A stretch of DNA of 64,000 bases from Mangrovimonas sp. YM274 (GTDB lineage: Bacteria > Bacteroidota > Bacteroidia > Flavobacteriales > Flavobacteriaceae), in assembly GCF_030908385.1 (NCBI RefSeq), contig NZ_CP133091.1:1722128-1786127 (forward strand). Direction: 5' to 3'. Position numbers and translations under genes: made by a program. Every line of letters starts with the position of its first letter. Within the stretch, counting starts at the first letter, position 1. Under the pieces are notes generated by a model that did not search any database, had not been told where the DNA came from, and saw only the letters and a program-made list of their open reading frames with translations. Below, one piece after another: positions 61,453 through 64,000 of the stretch.

Positions 61453-62841
61453 ATGTCTCATAATGATACTATAGTAGCTTTGGCTACACCATCAGGAAGT
61501 GGCGCTATTGCTGTGATACGTTTGTCTGGTCCAGAAGCCATTAGTGTTGCTTCCGGGGTGTTTAGATCTGTTTCTGGAAAGGAATTGTCCAAACAACGTA
61601 CCCATACGGTTCATCTAGGTCATATTGTGGACAATGACAAAGTGGTGGATGAAGCTTTGGTAACCATTTTTAAAAACCCGAATTCCTATACGGGAGAGGA
61701 TGTTATTGAAGTGTCTTGCCATGGTAGTGTCTACATTCAGCAGGAAATCATCCAATTGTTCTTGCGTCGTGGTTGCAGAATGGCCAATGCGGGGGAGTTT
61801 ACCCTTAGGGCATTTTTAAATGGTAAACTAGATTTGAGCCAAGCAGAAGCTGTAGCCGATTTAATTTCCAGTGACAATGAAGCATCACATCAAGTAGCCA
61901 TGCAGCAGATGCGCGGTGGGTTTTCTTCGGAAATTGCCAAATTGCGTGAAGAACTGTTAAACTTTGCTTCTTTGATAGAATTGGAATTGGATTTTTCGGA
62001 AGAAGATGTAGAGTTTGCCGATAGAAGTCAGTTTAAGGAATTGGTGGAGCGCATTGTTTTTGTATTGAAACGATTGATTGATTCCTTCGCGGTTGGAAAT
62101 GTCATCAAGAATGGAATTCCTGTAGCCATTGTAGGCGAACCTAACGTTGGAAAGTCTACATTATTGAATGCTCTACTAAATGAAGAGCGTGCCATTGTAA
62201 GTGACATTGCAGGAACCACTAGAGACACCATTGAAGATGAAATTTCTATTGGAGGTATCGGTTTTAGGTTTATCGATACGGCCGGAATCCGGGATACTAA
62301 AGATGTTGTGGAGAGCATTGGGATTAAAAAGACTTTTGAAAAAATAGAACAGGCCCAAGTGGTAATTTATTTGTTTGATAGTACTCAATACCAAGAACAA
62401 AGTGCCAAGTTTAAGGTAGAGCTTGAAAAAATTAAAAACAAATACCCACAAAAACCACTGATTATTTTAGCCAACAAAGTGGATAAAATCGATGCCGACC
62501 AACAGGCTAAAATGAGAGCGGAAATTCCTGAAATACAAATGCTGTCTGCCAAGACGGGAGAAGGGGTGGAAGACTTGACCAAAAACCTTCTCGATTTAAT
62601 TAATACAGGAGCGTTGCGGAATAACGAAACCATCGTTACCAATTCACGCCACTACGACGCCCTGTTAAAAGCTTTTGAGGAAATCCAAAAGGTAAAATAC
62701 GGTTTGGAAACGGGATTGTCTGGCGATTTGTTGGCGATTGATATACGACAAGCCTTATATCATTTTGGAGAAATAACTGGGCAAGTCACTAATGATGAAT
62801 TATTAGGAAATATCTTTGCTAATTTCTGTATCGGCAAATAA
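61453..62841 (+). CDS. mnmE: tRNA uridine-5-carboxymethylaminomethyl GTPase MnmE
   Basis: With MnmG it modifies the wobble uridine of tRNAs. 462 residues. N-terminal folate-binding domain (IVALATPSGSGAIAVIRLSG), helical domain, inserted G domain with P-loop GEPNVGKSTLLNALL near 228, DIAGTTRDTIEDE, DTAGIRDT near 276 and NKVD near 338, and the C-terminal FCIGK whose Cys is essential. The gene is intact. Its last 18 bases form the probable attachment site of the element that begins directly downstream. Confidence 0.97.
   Translation: MSHNDTIVALATPSGSGAIAVIRLSGPEAISVASGVFRSVSGKELSKQRTHTVHLGHIVDNDKVVDEALVTIFKNPNSYTGEDVIEVSCHGSVYIQQEIIQLFLRRGCRMANAGEFTLRAFLNGKLDLSQAEAVADLISSDNEASHQVAMQQMRGGFSSEIAKLREELLNFASLIELELDFSEEDVEFADRSQFKELVERIVFVLKRLIDSFAVGNVIKNGIPVAIVGEPNVGKSTLLNALLNEERAIVSDIAGTTRDTIEDEISIGGIGFRFIDTAGIRDTKDVVESIGIKKTFEKIEQAQVVIYLFDSTQYQEQSAKFKVELEKIKNKYPQKPLIILANKVDKIDADQQAKMRAEIPEIQMLSAKTGEGVEDLTKNLLDLINTGALRNNETIVTNSRHYDALLKAFEEIQKVKYGLETGLSGDLLAIDIRQALYHFGEITGQVTNDELLGNIFANFCIGK
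62824..62841 (+). other. Probable attachment core (attL/attB-type) in the 3' end of mnmE
   Basis: TTCTGTATCGGCAAATAA encodes FCIGK-stop and differs at only a few positions from the 18-bp attachment repeat used by Salmonella genomic island 1 at the end of trmE, as I remember it (TTCTGTATTGGTAAGTAA). A tyrosine integrase gene lies 860 bp downstream. The matching right-end copy is outside the window. Confidence 0.55.
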
Positions 62842-62872
62842 TCTTGCATAGCTTTACAAAAGAAAATATCTA

Positions 62873-62899
62873 AAACCCTTATAAAATAAGGGTTTTTTT
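62873..62899 (+). terminator. Terminator of mnmE
   Basis: AAACCCTT (62873-62880) pairs with AAGGGTTT (62888-62895), then T run to 62899. It lies inside the putative element, just past the attachment core. Confidence 0.8.
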
Positions 62900-62950
62900 G
62901 TATTTGTGTTTTTCGTGATTTTTCGAAAATAATCCATTTTTTGTTAAATT

Positions 62951-62968
62951 TTGTACCTCAATTGTACC
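62951..62968 (+). repeat. Direct repeat TTGTACC, 11 bp apart
   Basis: TTGTACC at 62951-62957 and again at 62962-62968, in an AT-rich gap of 263 bp between mnmE and the HTH gene. The position suggests arm-type integrase or excisionase binding sites. The rest of the gap holds the mnmE terminator and a TAnnTTTG box (TATGTTTG, 62988-62995). Confidence 0.45.
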
Positions 62969-63104
62969 TTTTGTTATAATTTATTCATATGTTTGGTAAA
63001 AATATGTCGTATGTTTTTAATATGATACTTTATGACCTTTATATAACCATTTTTAATTTTTAAATAATTGAAAATTAAATAATTAAAAAATGAATAGTTG
63101 ACGT

Positions 63105-63707
63105 ATGTTAGTTTCTAAAAAATGTACTTTTTGTGGCAAGAATTTTAAAGCAAAGACTTTGAAAACGAGTTATTGTAGTCATGCCTGTAATCAGAAACAT
63201 TATAAAGAAAAGGAGAAACAAAAGAGACGTCAAGAGAGAATTTCAGAAGGGAAGATGGTTGCTCAGTCTTTTCAGAGCATTTTGGAAGATATAAAGGTCA
63301 AAGAGTTCTTAAGTTTAAAAGACGCTTCCTATTTATTGAATGTAAGTTTGTCGACCATAAAGCGGGTGACAAAATCAGGTGAACTGAAAAGTTTTAATAT
63401 TGGAAGCAGAGTTGTGATCTCTCGAGAAGCTATAAATGAATACTGCAAAGCTTCCCAAGAAAGAAAGATGCGAAAAGCGCAGGATGAAAAACCTGTAATA
63501 TCAAATAAGGTTCGCTTTTTTAATAAAAAGAATTATTATTCAATTGGTGAGATTCCTAACTATTATCATTTATCTCTTAAATCAGTCGAACGCCATATCA
63601 AGGCAAATGGGATTGAGAAACTTAAAAAGGGGAGGAATGTATATGTATTAAAAACAGATATAAAAAAACTTTTAGGAGTACCAACTAAAACAGAAATCGA
63701 TGGTTAA
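63105..63707 (+). CDS. Excisionase-like protein with zinc ribbon and two helix-turn-helix domains
   Basis: 200 residues. N-terminal cysteine cluster C7, C10, C24, C28 (CTFCGKNF ... SYCSHACNQ, a zinc-ribbon-like knuckle), a basic linker, a MerR/excisionase-type HTH at about 65-108 (FLSLKDASYLLNVSLSTIKR, VISREAINEYC) and a second one at about 138-185 (YYSIGEIPNYYHLSLKSVER, VYVLKTDIKKLLG). It likely binds the attachment region and controls excision or element genes. It overlaps the integrase start by 8 bp, so the two are coupled. Its base composition is more AT-rich than mnmE, in line with acquired DNA. Confidence 0.8.
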   Translation: MLVSKKCTFCGKNFKAKTLKTSYCSHACNQKHYKEKEKQKRRQERISEGKMVAQSFQSILEDIKVKEFLSLKDASYLLNVSLSTIKRVTKSGELKSFNIGSRVVISREAINEYCKASQERKMRKAQDEKPVISNKVRFFNKKNYYSIGEIPNYYHLSLKSVERHIKANGIEKLKKGRNVYVLKTDIKKLLGVPTKTEIDG

Positions 63708-64000
63708 TGTAACATTAAGGCAAAAAAAAATAGCGAACAACAAATCTAGTTTGTATTTAGATTTTTATCCCGCAATCATAAATCCTGAAACAGGTAAGGA
63801 AACGAGACGGGAGTTTTTAAAGCTTAAAATATATAATGACCCAAAAACCGAAATAGAAAAGGCTCACAATAAAGAAACTATTGAGTTTGCTCAACTGATT
63901 AGATCAAAGAGACTGGTTCAGCTCCGCGATAAGGAATATGGATTTAAGGAGAATGTGAATTTGAACATTAATTTTGCGGCATTTTATGAAACAATGGTCG
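63700..64000 (+). CDS. Tyrosine site-specific integrase, N-terminal part (cut by window edge)
   Basis: Starts at the ATG at 63700 that overlaps the previous stop codon (ATGGTTAA). The first 100 residues read MVNVTLRQKKIANNKSSLYL, then an arm-type DNA-binding domain of the Bacteroidota tyrosine recombinases (YPAIINPETGKETRREFL, EIEKAHNKETIEFAQ) and the start of the SAM-like core-binding domain (NFAAFYETMV). The catalytic domain lies beyond the window. It probably inserted the element at the end of mnmE. Confidence 0.82.
   Translation, partial: MVNVTLRQKKIANNKSSLYLDFYPAIINPETGKETRREFLKLKIYNDPKTEIEKAHNKETIEFAQLIRSKRLVQLRDKEYGFKENVNLNINFAAFYETMV

Overview
The window is a stretch of chromosome from a member of the Bacteroidota, almost certainly family Flavobacteriaceae. 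The grounds are low GC, type IX secretion (T9SS) type A sorting tails, many promoter -7 boxes of the TAnnTTTG type, little sign of Shine-Dalgarno sequences, DUF4369/TlpA and fused E1 alpha-beta proteins, and the general gene content. No rRNA, tRNA or CRISPR array was recognised.

Layout. 1-23.8 kb is mostly housekeeping and envelope genes: 5' part of pheT, an S9 peptidase, recG, a patatin, a GltB-domain protein, an AsmA-like protein, a UvrD/PcrA helicase, a carbohydrate-binding-module protein overlapping an aspartyl protease, a TPR-adenylate cyclase with a small partner, tsaC, an OmpA-type lipoprotein, a T9SS cargo protein, a glycosyltransferase, an orphan HsdR-N nuclease-fold protein and holA.

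24.2-40.2 kb is the most distinctive region: nine tandem, same-strand genes for secreted LamG (concanavalin-like) proteins with T9SS tails, carrying ten LamG modules. Each gene is its own transcription unit. Each has an 11-bp direct repeat GTTAA-N6-GTTAA 80-85 bp before the start codon, almost always 53 bp before a -7 element, and each ends in a hairpin terminator. The array is interrupted on the minus strand by a DUF1254/DUF1214 gene, which lies between 171-bp direct copies of a LamG 3' end, and by rlpA. One gene is a fusion of two paralogues. The same repeat-plus-promoter layout precedes a non-coding, hairpin-rich unit just upstream of the array.

40.2-62.8 kb returns to core genes: a methyltransferase-DoxX-DUF202 operon, fused 2-oxoacid dehydrogenase E1, an M1-peptidase-like protein without zinc ligands joined to a probable beta-barrel, a LOG-family protein, uvrA, acpH-ggt, glmM, a lipid acyltransferase, a rhomboid, a TlpA-like protein and mnmE.

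62.8-64 kb is the left edge of a probable integrated element: directly after mnmE, whose last 18 bases resemble the known SGI1-type attachment site, come direct repeats, a double-HTH excisionase-like gene and the start of a tyrosine integrase cut by the window end.

The LamG array and its shared operator look like one co-regulated, recombining family of surface or secreted adhesin/glycan-binding proteins. That function is inference; the layout is read directly from the sequence.
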